This document shows positions 49,112 through 57,018 of a stretch of 64,000 nucleotides of DNA, one piece after another. Source of the DNA: Actinomycetes bacterium (lineage in GTDB: Bacteria > Actinomycetota > Acidimicrobiia > Acidimicrobiales > RAAP-2); contig JAJYVT010000001.1 of assembly GCA_021791845.1 (NCBI GenBank), positions 62,001 through 126,000 on the forward strand. The letters run 5' to 3'. The notes beneath the pieces were generated by a model, which made no database searches, was not told where the DNA came from, and saw only the letters and a program-made list of their open reading frames with translations. Position 1 is the first letter of the stretch. The number at the start of each line of letters is the position of its first letter. A program made the translations under genes and the position numbers.

Positions 49112-50866
49112 GTGCAAACGGACCCTTTCATGGACGAGACGCTGCGCCTGGCCCGCGACCTGTGCCTGGGCGTCGGCGCCTTCGTCGTGACCGCGGCAGG
49201 GGACGTCTTCTCCAGCACGTCGGACGTGATGCAGCCCGAGGACGCCGATCGACGCATCGCCGACCTGGCCCGGGCATGCCTCACGCACCCGTCGGCCGGG
49301 GGACGCGAGCTCTTCTGGAGCGCCGAGGCGACCGACGAGGGGAGCGACGTCCACGCCGAGTGGTCCCTGGCGTGCGTCGTTTCCCCGATGTGGTGGGGCG
49401 ACACCTGGCTCGGGCTCCTCGGCGTCGTGGACGTGTGGCTGCCCGAGCTCGACGCGGAGCAGCGTTTCGGGCTGCAGGCCCTGGCAGAGGGGCTGGCGCG
49501 CCGCCTCCAGTCGCCTCCCGCCCAGGCTGCGGCCACCGGGGCGCCGGCACCGGTCTCGGGGGCGCCCGCGGGCGGTGGCGGGCCGAGCGACCCCTTCCTG
49601 GGCGAGGTGCTGGACAACCTGCCCGACGGGCTGATCGTGACCCGCGCCGACGGCACGATGGTGCTCGTCAACCAGACCTTCGCCGCGATGACCGGCCTGG
49701 CCATGGACGAGGTCCTGGGTGAGGACGTCCTGGGCGTGCTGCGGGGGAGCGGCGCGGCGGGGACCGGGGGCGCACCGGGCGCCGATCTCACAACCGAGCT
49801 CGCCGCGCTCCTCGGCTCGCCCGAGCCCGGCCGGAGCACCGTGCTCGCGTCCGTGGGCGGCGAGCCCCGTTCGCTGGTGGCCAGCGGGCGTCGCCTCCAG
49901 AGCCGGTTCGCCGGCGACTGCTTCATCACGCTGCTCCGCCCGCCGTCTGCCGGCGAGCCGGGCGCGGCGCAGTCCTCGCTCCCCTCGTCGGGGATCCAGG
50001 CCCTGCTGGACCACGTCGAGGACGGGATCGTGTGCTGCGACGCGGCCGGGGTCGTGGTGCTCGCCAACCGGGCCGCTCGCCGGCTCCAGGGCCTCGACGA
50101 TTCCGAGCTGCAGCCCGGGCAGCCGTTCCCGTCGGCCACGAAGCTCCAGACGCTCGAGGGGCACCCGCTCAGCGTGGACGCCCATCCCCTGATCCGGTCG
50201 ATGCTCGACGACGTCCCGGTGACCACAGATCTCCTGCTGCCCCGGGAGGACGCGGTCGTCTACGTGTCGGTGTCCTCCCACCCGCTGCGGGTGGACGGAG
50301 GCGACGGGGCCATCGCCGTGCTCCGCGACGTGACGGCGGAGCGGGAGCGCCAGGCCCATCTCGCCCACTACGCCCTGCACGACCCCCTCACGGGCGTGGC
50401 GAACCGGTACCTGCTGAACGACGCCCTCCAGCGCATGCTCGACGGCCTCTCGCGTCGCGGCGGCGTCGTCTCGCTGATCTACCTCGATCTCGACCGCTTC
50501 AAGGAGATCAACGACGTGCACGGGCACGAGATGGGCGACGAGGTCCTCCGGGCGGTGTCGCAGCGGCTCCAGCGCGCCGTGCGCGGCGAGGACGTCGTCG
50601 GACGCCTCGGCGGCGACGAGTTCGCCGTGGCCCACATCACCGCCGACCGGCTCTCCGACGGGGACGCCGTGACGGCACGGCTGCGGAAGGTGCTCACCAC
50701 GCCCTACCGGTTCGGCGACGTGGTGCTCGACGTGGGCGCGTCCATCGGCTGGGTGAGCACGTCGTCGGGCGGGGACACCCCCGAGAACCTGATCGCCAAG
50801 GCCGACCGGGCGATGTACGAGCACAAGAACCAACGCCGCAGCGAGCGGCCGGAGTCGGCGGCATGA
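49112..50866 (+). CDS. PAS-PAS-GGDEF diguanylate cyclase of the polysaccharide locus
   Basis: 584 residues from GTG 49112, chosen because of the -10 element 7 nt upstream; an upstream GTG at 49082 and an ATG at 49130 are alternatives. An N-terminal GAF-like domain (about 5-135) has WWGDTWLGLLGVVDVW. The first PAS is at about 155-270 (VLDNLPDGLIVTRADG), the second at about 285-415 (LLDHVEDGIVCCDAAG). The GGDEF domain starts HDPLTGVANRYLL with an intact active site (GGDEF 500-504) and an intact I-site RGED (491-494). Soluble; it should make c-di-GMP in response to an unknown signal, with feedback. ATGA overlap with the Wzz-like gene ties it to polysaccharide export. Confidence 0.9.
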   Translation: MQTDPFMDETLRLARDLCLGVGAFVVTAAGDVFSSTSDVMQPEDADRRIADLARACLTHPSAGGRELFWSAEATDEGSDVHAEWSLACVVSPMWWGDTWLGLLGVVDVWLPELDAEQRFGLQALAEGLARRLQSPPAQAAATGAPAPVSGAPAGGGGPSDPFLGEVLDNLPDGLIVTRADGTMVLVNQTFAAMTGLAMDEVLGEDVLGVLRGSGAAGTGGAPGADLTTELAALLGSPEPGRSTVLASVGGEPRSLVASGRRLQSRFAGDCFITLLRPPSAGEPGAAQSSLPSSGIQALLDHVEDGIVCCDAAGVVVLANRAARRLQGLDDSELQPGQPFPSATKLQTLEGHPLSVDAHPLIRSMLDDVPVTTDLLLPREDAVVYVSVSSHPLRVDGGDGAIAVLRDVTAERERQAHLAHYALHDPLTGVANRYLLNDALQRMLDGLSRRGGVVSLIYLDLDRFKEINDVHGHEMGDEVLRAVSQRLQRAVRGEDVVGRLGGDEFAVAHITADRLSDGDAVTARLRKVLTTPYRFGDVVLDVGASIGWVSTSSGGDTPENLIAKADRAMYEHKNQRRSERPESAA

Positions 50867-52689
50867 CGGTCCCGCCCCCCGTTCGCAGCGACGGGCGCCC
50901 CCTGTCGGCGGAGCGCCTCGAGGCCGCAGCCGAGGAGGGGCGGCGCCTGGCGGCCCGCGGCCTGGCCACGGCCGGTGCGCCGCTGCCCGCCGGCAACCCG
51001 GTCGAGGTGCTGGCCCGCTCGAGCATCCCCCGCCTGCGCGAGCTGGGGGTCGTCACCGAGGTCGTACGCGCCCGCCGGGGATGCCTCGTGGTCCGCACCA
51101 TGCCGCGCGTCGAGGGCTACGCCGCCGAGGCCTGCGCCCTCGTGCAGGCATGGCTGGGCGCCTTGCCCGCCGCGCTGTACGGGGCGGCCGGCACCGTTGC
51201 CGAGTCCAGCTGCGGCGCCCGGGGCGGCAGGGCCTGTATGCACACCCTGATGTGGCAGGAGCCGGCGGGGATCCGCCGCCTGCCGCTCGACCCCCCGTCG
51301 CCTGCCGCGAGCGAGGCGCCTGGCGCCCACCGCCCGGCACAGTCTGGAGGTGCCGCCCCGGCACCGTCACCGGGGGCCGCGAACCCCACTCCCATCCCCA
51401 TCCCCGCGGCCCACGAGACGTTGCCGGTGGCACCTCCACCTCCTGCGCCCCCGGCCCCCACGGGCACGGGCGCCTTCCTGGCCCCGCTGAACGGCCATGG
51501 CGGCCAGGCGGCCCCACCCCCGCTGGTGGTGGCACCGCTGCCGGCCCCGTGGCCCACGAGGGGGTTCCGGGACCCATCGTCGCCGGGCGACGGACAGCCG
51601 GCGGACCCGTCGGCCGCGGCCCGACGGCAGGTGCCCGAGCCCGACCGCGACCTCGATGTCGGCTCCTCGGGCTCCGGCCATCGTCGCCGCTGGGCGTGGC
51701 TCCGCCGTCGGGCGTGGCTGCTCGCCGTCGGCCTGGTCGCCGGGTGCCTCGGCGGCTTCGTCGCCGGCCACCGGGCCGGCACGTCCTACACGGCCACCGG
51801 GGTGCTGGTCGTGCAGGCGCGTGGGTCGACAGCGGCCACCTCGAGCGCCAACGGGGCCCAGGCCCTGGCGACCACCTACGCCGCCCTCATCCCCGACGAC
51901 CAGGCCATGCTCCACCGCGTGGCCGCCGAGCTCGGGCTCTCCACAGCCGCGGTCGCCCACAGCCTCGCCGTGCAGGCGGAGTCGGGAACGGCGCTCGTGG
52001 AGATCCGGTTCTCCGCCGGCGACGCCACGACGGCCGTGCGCGGCGCCAACGACGTGGTGCGCCTGCTCAGCTCGGCCAATCCCCCGGGGCGGGCGATCGC
52101 TCCCGGGTCGGTGGCCGTCGTCTCGGCGCCGACCGCGGCCGCCCTCTCCGGCACCCTGCACAAGTACGGGCTGCCGCTCGGGGTGGTGGGTGGCCTCATG
52201 GTGGGCCTCGTCGCCGCCCTGGTCGCCGAGCGAACCGACCGGCGGGTCGACGACCTGGACGCCCTCGGGAGCGCGGCGGACTGCTCCGCCACCATGCGCC
52301 CCGACGGCCTCACCGCGGCCGAGCTGGCCCGGTCGCTGCAGCGAAGCGGAGGAGACCAGGTCACCGTGGTCCCGATGCGGGCCGAGCAGCACGAGGCGGC
52401 CAACGAGCTCGCATGGGCCGTGCGCGAGACATGGCCCGGGGCCCAGTTCCCGGGCGGAGCCGTGGCAGCCGGCGGTGGGCGTCCCGACGTCCTCGTCAGC
52501 CCGCCGTTCGCCAACGAGCCGCAGTCGATGAGCGCCGGGTCGGGCCAGACGGTGCTGGTGGTGGGATCGGGCGACCGGGCGGTCGCGGTGCGGGAGGCGG
52601 CCGAGCGGCTCCGTCTCCTCGGACGCGGGCCGACGTGGGCGGTCCTGGTGTCCCCCAACCGGGACCGGCCGGACGAGCGTGCGCGCTGA
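50863..52689 (+). CDS. Wzz-like polysaccharide co-polymerase with an N-terminal V4R-like domain
   Basis: 608 residues. An N-terminal cytoplasmic domain (about 15-135), VEVLARSSIPRLRELGVVTE to SSCGARGGRACMHTLMW, resembles 4-vinyl-reductase/V4R-type ligand domains with a paired-Cys ending (Cys117, Cys125). A Pro/Ala linker of about 130 residues follows. A Wzz-type module has transmembrane helices at about 284-303 and 434-456 flanking an extracytoplasmic helical region (GTSYTATGVLVVQARGSTAA, then SLAVQAESGTALVEIRFSAG). The C-terminal cytoplasmic region (about 460-608) lacks the Walker motifs of BY-kinases. It should set chain length of the polymer. Overlaps its neighbours on both sides. Confidence 0.75.
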   Translation: MTVPPPVRSDGRPLSAERLEAAAEEGRRLAARGLATAGAPLPAGNPVEVLARSSIPRLRELGVVTEVVRARRGCLVVRTMPRVEGYAAEACALVQAWLGALPAALYGAAGTVAESSCGARGGRACMHTLMWQEPAGIRRLPLDPPSPAASEAPGAHRPAQSGGAAPAPSPGAANPTPIPIPAAHETLPVAPPPPAPPAPTGTGAFLAPLNGHGGQAAPPPLVVAPLPAPWPTRGFRDPSSPGDGQPADPSAAARRQVPEPDRDLDVGSSGSGHRRRWAWLRRRAWLLAVGLVAGCLGGFVAGHRAGTSYTATGVLVVQARGSTAATSSANGAQALATTYAALIPDDQAMLHRVAAELGLSTAAVAHSLAVQAESGTALVEIRFSAGDATTAVRGANDVVRLLSSANPPGRAIAPGSVAVVSAPTAAALSGTLHKYGLPLGVVGGLMVGLVAALVAERTDRRVDDLDALGSAADCSATMRPDGLTAAELARSLQRSGGDQVTVVPMRAEQHEAANELAWAVRETWPGAQFPGGAVAAGGGRPDVLVSPPFANEPQSMSAGSGQTVLVVGSGDRAVAVREAAERLRLLGRGPTWAVLVSPNRDRPDERAR

Positions 52690-54394
52690 CCGGGCGCTCG
52701 TCGTCCGGCGACGCACCCCGGCCCCGGGCTCCGGCACGGCCGGCTCGCCCGGCTCGCCCGGCTCGGCCGGCTCGGCCGGCGCGGCCGGCTCGCCCGGCGC
52801 GGCCGGCGCCGTAGCGTCGGCGCCCCGAAGGCGCCGCTCCGGGAGCCCGCACAGGCCGGGCAGGCCGGACGGGCCGGGCAGGCCGGACGTGGACGCCCGG
52901 GGGACCGGCGAGCTCGGCGTCGGGTGGCTGGCCAGGCGGACCCGTCCGCTGGTCCTGGCGGCGGCGTGCACGTTCGTCGCCCTCGGCGTGGGCTACCTCC
53001 TCCCCACGAAGCCCAAGGACGCCGTGGCGCTGCTCGGCGGGGCGGTCGTCGTCGCCGCCGTGCTGTTGCGACCGGTGATCGGCGCCGTCCTCCTGGTGGC
53101 CCTCGTCCCGGCCACCTCGGGGTTCGCCCCGGGGTTCCCGGTGTCGCACGTCCGGCTCTCGGAGGCGATCATCGGCCTGGTCGGCGTGACGCTGATCGCC
53201 TCCGTCCGGCGGACCGAGGCCGTCCCGTGGGACACCCTCGACTGGGCGCTCCTCGGCTACGGCCTCACCTGGGCCGCCTTCGCCGTGCTGGACCAGCACC
53301 AGCTGCACGAGCACCTCACACTCGGCGCGTGGGGATCGGCGCTGGGCCAGCTGCAGTTCTTCCTCATCTACCGCGGCGTGCGGGTGGCGGTGCGCTCGGA
53401 GCGGGAGCGGCGGCTGTCGCTGACGGCGCTCATGGTCGCCAGCCTCCCCGTCGCCGCGCTCGCCGTGCTCCAGGAGATGCGGGTCCATGCGGTCCAGTCC
53501 TTCATCAACACGCTGACGGGGGGCCTCACAGGTGGCTCCGCTCCCACAGCCGCCGGGTCGGTGCGGGTCACCGGCCCCTTCGTCAACTGGGCGGCACTGG
53601 CCGGTTACCTGCTGCCGATCCTGCTCGTCGTGGTGGCGCTCGCCCTGTCGAACTCCGAGCTGCGACGGGCGCGCTGGTTCGCCGCCGTCGGTGTGGCCGG
53701 TGGGCTGGCCATGGTGCTCACCCTCGAGCAGTCGGCGATCATCTGCGGGCTGTTCGGCGTGTTCGTCCTGCTCCGGAGGTACGACCGCAACGGGCGCATG
53801 ACCCGCATCTTCCTGGCCGCGCTGGCGGTCCTCCTGGTGGCGGCCAGCCCCGTGCTTATCGGGCGCTTCGCCCACGAGCTGGCGGGGACGCCGGGCAGCG
53901 GCCGGATCCCCTGGGTCCCCCAGACGCTCAGCTTCCGCTGGGGCGTCTGGACGAGGCAGTACTTCCCGGCCATCGGCGCGCGTCCGTTGCGCGGGTACGG
54001 GATGGTCTACCCCACCTCGATCAGCTGGCCCTTCCCGGAGTCCCAGTACATCTCCTTCCTGATGGAGGGCGGGGTGCTGATGGTGGCGGCCTTCGCCGTC
54101 CTGACGTGGGCGATGCTGCGCCGGACCTGGGCTGCCGCCCACGCCGCCGACCCGCTCGACCGGGCGCTCGGCTTCGCCCTCACGATCGGCGTGGTCTCCC
54201 TGGTCGTCATGGCCTTCACGTGGCCGTTCCTGAGCAACGGCGGCATGCCGCAGGTGCTCTGGGCGCTCATGGGCCTGCTCCTGCCCGTGCACCGCCCGGC
54301 GGGAACGGATGCCGGCGCCCTGTGGCGCGCCTCCCCGGCGGCGGTCCCCGACCGCGTGGAGCCGCCGACGCTGGCGATTCGGAGCGCGCCGTGA
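52679..54394 (+). CDS. O-antigen polymerase/ligase-like membrane protein (Wzy/WaaL type)
   Basis: 571 residues from a GTG 11 nt inside the previous gene. A disordered N-terminus (1-80) holds Gly-Ser/Ala-Pro repeats encoded by a 9-bp tandem repeat. Eleven or so transmembrane helices follow, with a large extracytoplasmic loop (about 395-450) containing GSGRIPWVPQTLSFRWGVW and GYGMVYPTSISWPF, placed as in Wzy/WaaL proteins. TGPFVNWAALAGYLLP precedes the loop. It likely polymerises lipid-linked repeat units outside the membrane. GTGA overlap with the glycosidase-like gene. Confidence 0.82.
   Translation: MRADRALVVRRRTPAPGSGTAGSPGSPGSAGSAGAAGSPGAAGAVASAPRRRRSGSPHRPGRPDGPGRPDVDARGTGELGVGWLARRTRPLVLAAACTFVALGVGYLLPTKPKDAVALLGGAVVVAAVLLRPVIGAVLLVALVPATSGFAPGFPVSHVRLSEAIIGLVGVTLIASVRRTEAVPWDTLDWALLGYGLTWAAFAVLDQHQLHEHLTLGAWGSALGQLQFFLIYRGVRVAVRSERERRLSLTALMVASLPVAALAVLQEMRVHAVQSFINTLTGGLTGGSAPTAAGSVRVTGPFVNWAALAGYLLPILLVVVALALSNSELRRARWFAAVGVAGGLAMVLTLEQSAIICGLFGVFVLLRRYDRNGRMTRIFLAALAVLLVAASPVLIGRFAHELAGTPGSGRIPWVPQTLSFRWGVWTRQYFPAIGARPLRGYGMVYPTSISWPFPESQYISFLMEGGVLMVAAFAVLTWAMLRRTWAAAHAADPLDRALGFALTIGVVSLVVMAFTWPFLSNGGMPQVLWALMGLLLPVHRPAGTDAGALWRASPAAVPDRVEPPTLAIRSAP
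52742..52804 (+). repeat. Seven tandem 9-bp units in the polymerase gene
   Basis: Units GGCTCGCCC, GGCTCGGCC and GGCGCGGCC encode Gly-(Ser/Ala)-(Pro/Ala) triplets in the cytoplasmic N-terminus of the Wzy-like protein. Confidence 0.85.
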
Positions 54395-55494
54395 GCGGCG
54401 ACCGGCTGCCGCGGCTCCGCCCGCGCACGCGGCGACGTCTCACCGCCGGGATCCTGGCGGCCGTGGCCGTCGTGGGGCTCGCCGTCGCGCTGATCGGGTC
54501 GTCGTCCTCGCCGACGGTGGCGGGCAACGACGGCAGCGGCCACCCGGCCGCCACGACGAGGGGCGGCCCGACAAAGGCGCACGACCCGGGGCCGCCCGCG
54601 TCGACATCGAAGCGCACCGCGGCCACCGACGCGCAGGCGCCGCCGCTCGGCGTCTACACCGGCCCGGGGAACTCGGCGGCGGCGGAGGCGGTCGCCGCCC
54701 AGCTCGGCAACCGGGTCCCCTATGCGCTGGACTACCTCCCTCGGACCACGTGGACAGCGCTCACCGACCCGAGCTGGCTGGCCCAGCGGTGGCAGGGCTC
54801 GCCCTTCCACCTGGTCATCGGCGTGCCGATGCTGCCCAGCTCGGGCGCGACGCTCGCCCAGGGGGCGACGGGGGCGTTCGACGCCCAGTTCCAGACCCTG
54901 GCCGAGCGGCTCGTCCAAGACGGTCTCGGTGGCGCGATCCTCATGCTCGGCTACCAACCCGACGACGAGGACACCCCGTGGTACGTGGGGTCGCGGGCCG
55001 CGGCGCTCGACTACGTCCGCTACTGGCGCGCCATCCGGGCGACGATGCTCGCCGTGCCGGGCGCGGCCTTCCTCTTCGAGTGGGACGCCGGGGACGCGGG
55101 CACGTCGCCCGAGAGCCCCGCCGCCATGTACCCGGGGAGCGCCTTCGTCGACATCGTCGCCACCGACGCCTTCGACTTCGTGGGGGCCGACCCCGCCACA
55201 CACGGCCACTGGGCCACCGTGCTCGACCAGCGGTACGGCCCGGCATGGATGTCGGCGTTCGCCGCGTCCCACCACAAGCCCATGGCCATCGCCATCTGGG
55301 GCGAGGTCCCGGCGTCCACAGGCGGCGCCGGCGACCAGCCGGCGTACGTCACCCAGCTCCTGCGGTGGGCGGCCGCCAAGCGGGTGGTCATGTGCGTGCT
55401 CTGGGACTACCAGAACATGACGCTGACCGGCGGCGCGTTCCCGGCGGCTTCGGCCGCGCTCAGCCGTGCCGTCGCCGGTGCGGCGGGCGCGTAG
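54391..55494 (+). CDS. Secreted TIM-barrel glycosidase-like protein (GH26-like, atypical active site)
   Basis: 367 residues. An N-terminal signal anchor (about 16-36), a Thr/Pro/Lys linker, and a barrel domain from about 85: LGVYTGPGNSAAAEAVAAQL, FHLVIGVPMLPSSGATLAQG, ILMLGYQPDDEDTPWY, AFLFEWDAGDAGTSPES, FVDIVATDAFDFVGAD, PMAIAIWGEVPAST and CVLWDYQNM. The layout matches beta-mannanase-like GH26 proteins found in exopolysaccharide loci. The acid/base glutamate expected at the end of strand 4 (as in xGxExN) reads GYQPDDED, and the nucleophile position reads IWGEV. It may trim or bind the polymer outside the cell. Last gene of the first forward operon. Confidence 0.7.
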   Translation: MSGDRLPRLRPRTRRRLTAGILAAVAVVGLAVALIGSSSSPTVAGNDGSGHPAATTRGGPTKAHDPGPPASTSKRTAATDAQAPPLGVYTGPGNSAAAEAVAAQLGNRVPYALDYLPRTTWTALTDPSWLAQRWQGSPFHLVIGVPMLPSSGATLAQGATGAFDAQFQTLAERLVQDGLGGAILMLGYQPDDEDTPWYVGSRAAALDYVRYWRAIRATMLAVPGAAFLFEWDAGDAGTSPESPAAMYPGSAFVDIVATDAFDFVGADPATHGHWATVLDQRYGPAWMSAFAASHHKPMAIAIWGEVPASTGGAGDQPAYVTQLLRWAAAKRVVMCVLWDYQNMTLTGGAFPAASAALSRAVAGAAGA

Positions 55495-55592
55495 CGGCTC
55501 CTTCACGGTCCGCCGGCAGGATCCGCCGTCAGGATCCGCCGGCGGGACGCCCGGTGGGACGCGCTGCAAACGGCGCTGAGACGGCCGTTCCG

Positions 55593-55598
55593 TACCGT
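55593..55598 (+). promoter_or_regulatory. -10 element (CGTACCGTG motif) before the GAF/degenerate-GGDEF gene
   Basis: TACCGT in CGTACCGTG, 74 nt before the ATG at 55673. Upstream GGGACGCCCGGTGGGAC closely repeats the sequence before the promoter at 49099. Confidence 0.45.
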
Positions 55599-55672
55599 GT
55601 GACATCGGCCGAGCTACGGCTGAGCAGCTGGGTTGGGGCCATCCGATCGACGGAGCCGGGGAGCGCAGAGCA

Positions 55673-57001
55673 ATGGAACAAGCACTGAGCGGGGGGACGA
55701 CGAATCTCCTCCGGATGGCCCGGAGCGGGTGCCAGAGCGCCTCGTCGTTCGTCGCCCTCGCGCTCACCGACGACTCGTTCGCCACTGCGGTCTACCCGGC
55801 CACGCCCGAGCTTGGATCCCTGGACATCGCCACCGTGGACCACCTGATGCGCCAGCTCTGGCACGACCCGGGGCTCGGTCGGGGCAAGGCGCTGGTCCGG
55901 ACGATCCCCGTCGGGAACGACCGCATCGCGGTCGCTGCCGTCCCGCTGGCCGTCAACGAGCAGGGACAGCCGTCGGGTCTGCTCGGCGTCGCCGACCCGA
56001 GCGGCAAGTCCTTCGGCGTGCCCGACCTCGAGCTGCTCTCGCGGATCGCCCAGCGGCTGACATCGTACGTGCAGGCCCGCCGGACCGTCCGGTCCCAGAT
56101 TTCCCCTTCGGCCGCTCCGGGGGACCGGGGCCCTGCAGCTCCCGGCCAGCCCGCCGGCCAGGGGCCCGGCGAGGCGCCCGGCGACGCCTTCGGCCGGCCG
56201 GCGCCCCAACCGGAGGCCGCCCAGGTCGTGGAGGGCCCCCCGACGGTCCCGGGCCCGGTGTGGTGGGGCGAGCACGGCAGCGGGACCCTTCCCCTGCCCC
56301 CGTTCCCACCGCCGGCCGGCACCGCCGGGGTCGGCCGCACGGTCGCCGCGCCCGGAGCCGAGCGCCCGCAGGCGACCGAGCGCCCGCAGGTGACCGAGCG
56401 CCCGCAGGTGACCGAGCGCCCGCAGGCGACCGAGCGCCCGCAGGCGACCGAGCGCCCGCAGGCGACCGAGCGCCCGCAGGCGACCGAGCGCCCGCGCACC
56501 GGTGCCGCGGAGGGTGCCGCTCCGCATGCTGCGGCAACGCCGTCTTCGCGGGACGAGTCCCTCCGGTCCTTCCTCGCCGGTGACGGGGAGATCGACGGGC
56601 TCGTCTCGCTCGGCACGCTCCTGGGCCGCGCCGGCCGGCTGCTCGGCGCCGGGACGGCGGCAAGCGGATCCCTTACGGTGGTCGTGCTCGGCGTGGAGGG
56701 CGTGCCCGAGCCGACGGCCGAGGAGGTGGGACGCGTCGCCCGGTCGATCCGGGCGGAGCTGCGCTTCGACGACCCGCTCGCCCGCATCGGGGAGCTCTCC
56801 TTCGTGGCCGTGGTGCCGTTGGCACCGGGCGCCGCGACCGCCGCCCAAGTCGAAGCCCACCTGTCGGCGCGGGTCCGCAGCGCCGTCATCCAGCATCCCG
56901 GCGCGCGGGTTCACGCCGCACACGTGGTGGCACCGCTCGACGGCAGGCAAGACGCAGACGAGCTGCTCCGCGCTGCGGTGGTGAAGCTCCGTGCGCGCTG
57001 A
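55673..57001 (+). CDS. GAF protein with hexapeptide repeats and a degenerate GGDEF domain
   Basis: 442 residues. An N-terminal GAF-like domain (about 1-140) has GLLGVADPSGKSFGVPDLEL. A Pro-rich linker contains seven ERPQ(A/V)T repeats (about 230-271). The C-terminal domain (about 298-442) is GGDEF-like in its order of elements, with IDGLVSLGTLLGRAGRLLGA and LRFDDPLARIGELSFVAVVP. The active-site motif has become GELSF (373-377), but the RxxD I-site is intact as RFDD (364-367) with the canonical five-residue spacing. It is expected to be catalytically dead and may bind c-di-GMP. ATG start in a weak ribosome context; 17 bp before the flippase gene, whose C-terminus carries a related domain. Confidence 0.82.
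   Translation: MEQALSGGTTNLLRMARSGCQSASSFVALALTDDSFATAVYPATPELGSLDIATVDHLMRQLWHDPGLGRGKALVRTIPVGNDRIAVAAVPLAVNEQGQPSGLLGVADPSGKSFGVPDLELLSRIAQRLTSYVQARRTVRSQISPSAAPGDRGPAAPGQPAGQGPGEAPGDAFGRPAPQPEAAQVVEGPPTVPGPVWWGEHGSGTLPLPPFPPPAGTAGVGRTVAAPGAERPQATERPQVTERPQVTERPQATERPQATERPQATERPQATERPRTGAAEGAAPHAAATPSSRDESLRSFLAGDGEIDGLVSLGTLLGRAGRLLGAGTAASGSLTVVVLGVEGVPEPTAEEVGRVARSIRAELRFDDPLARIGELSFVAVVPLAPGAATAAQVEAHLSARVRSAVIQHPGARVHAAHVVAPLDGRQDADELLRAAVVKLRAR
56360..56485 (+). repeat. Seven tandem 18-bp units encoding ERPQ(A/V)T
   Basis: GAGCGCCCGCAGGCGACC repeated seven times, two units having GTG for GCG, then a partial eighth unit. In frame, so each gain or loss changes the linker by six residues. 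Confidence 0.95.
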
Positions 57002-57018
57002 CCCGAGCACGGGACCCG

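Noticed and set aside
51712-52689. BY-kinase domain fused to the Wzz-like protein
   Set aside because: The C-terminal region after the second transmembrane helix has no Walker A or Walker B motif and no Tyr cluster.
56360-56485. CRISPR-like repeat array
   Set aside because: The units are contiguous with no spacers, are in frame with the gene and encode a hexapeptide linker.
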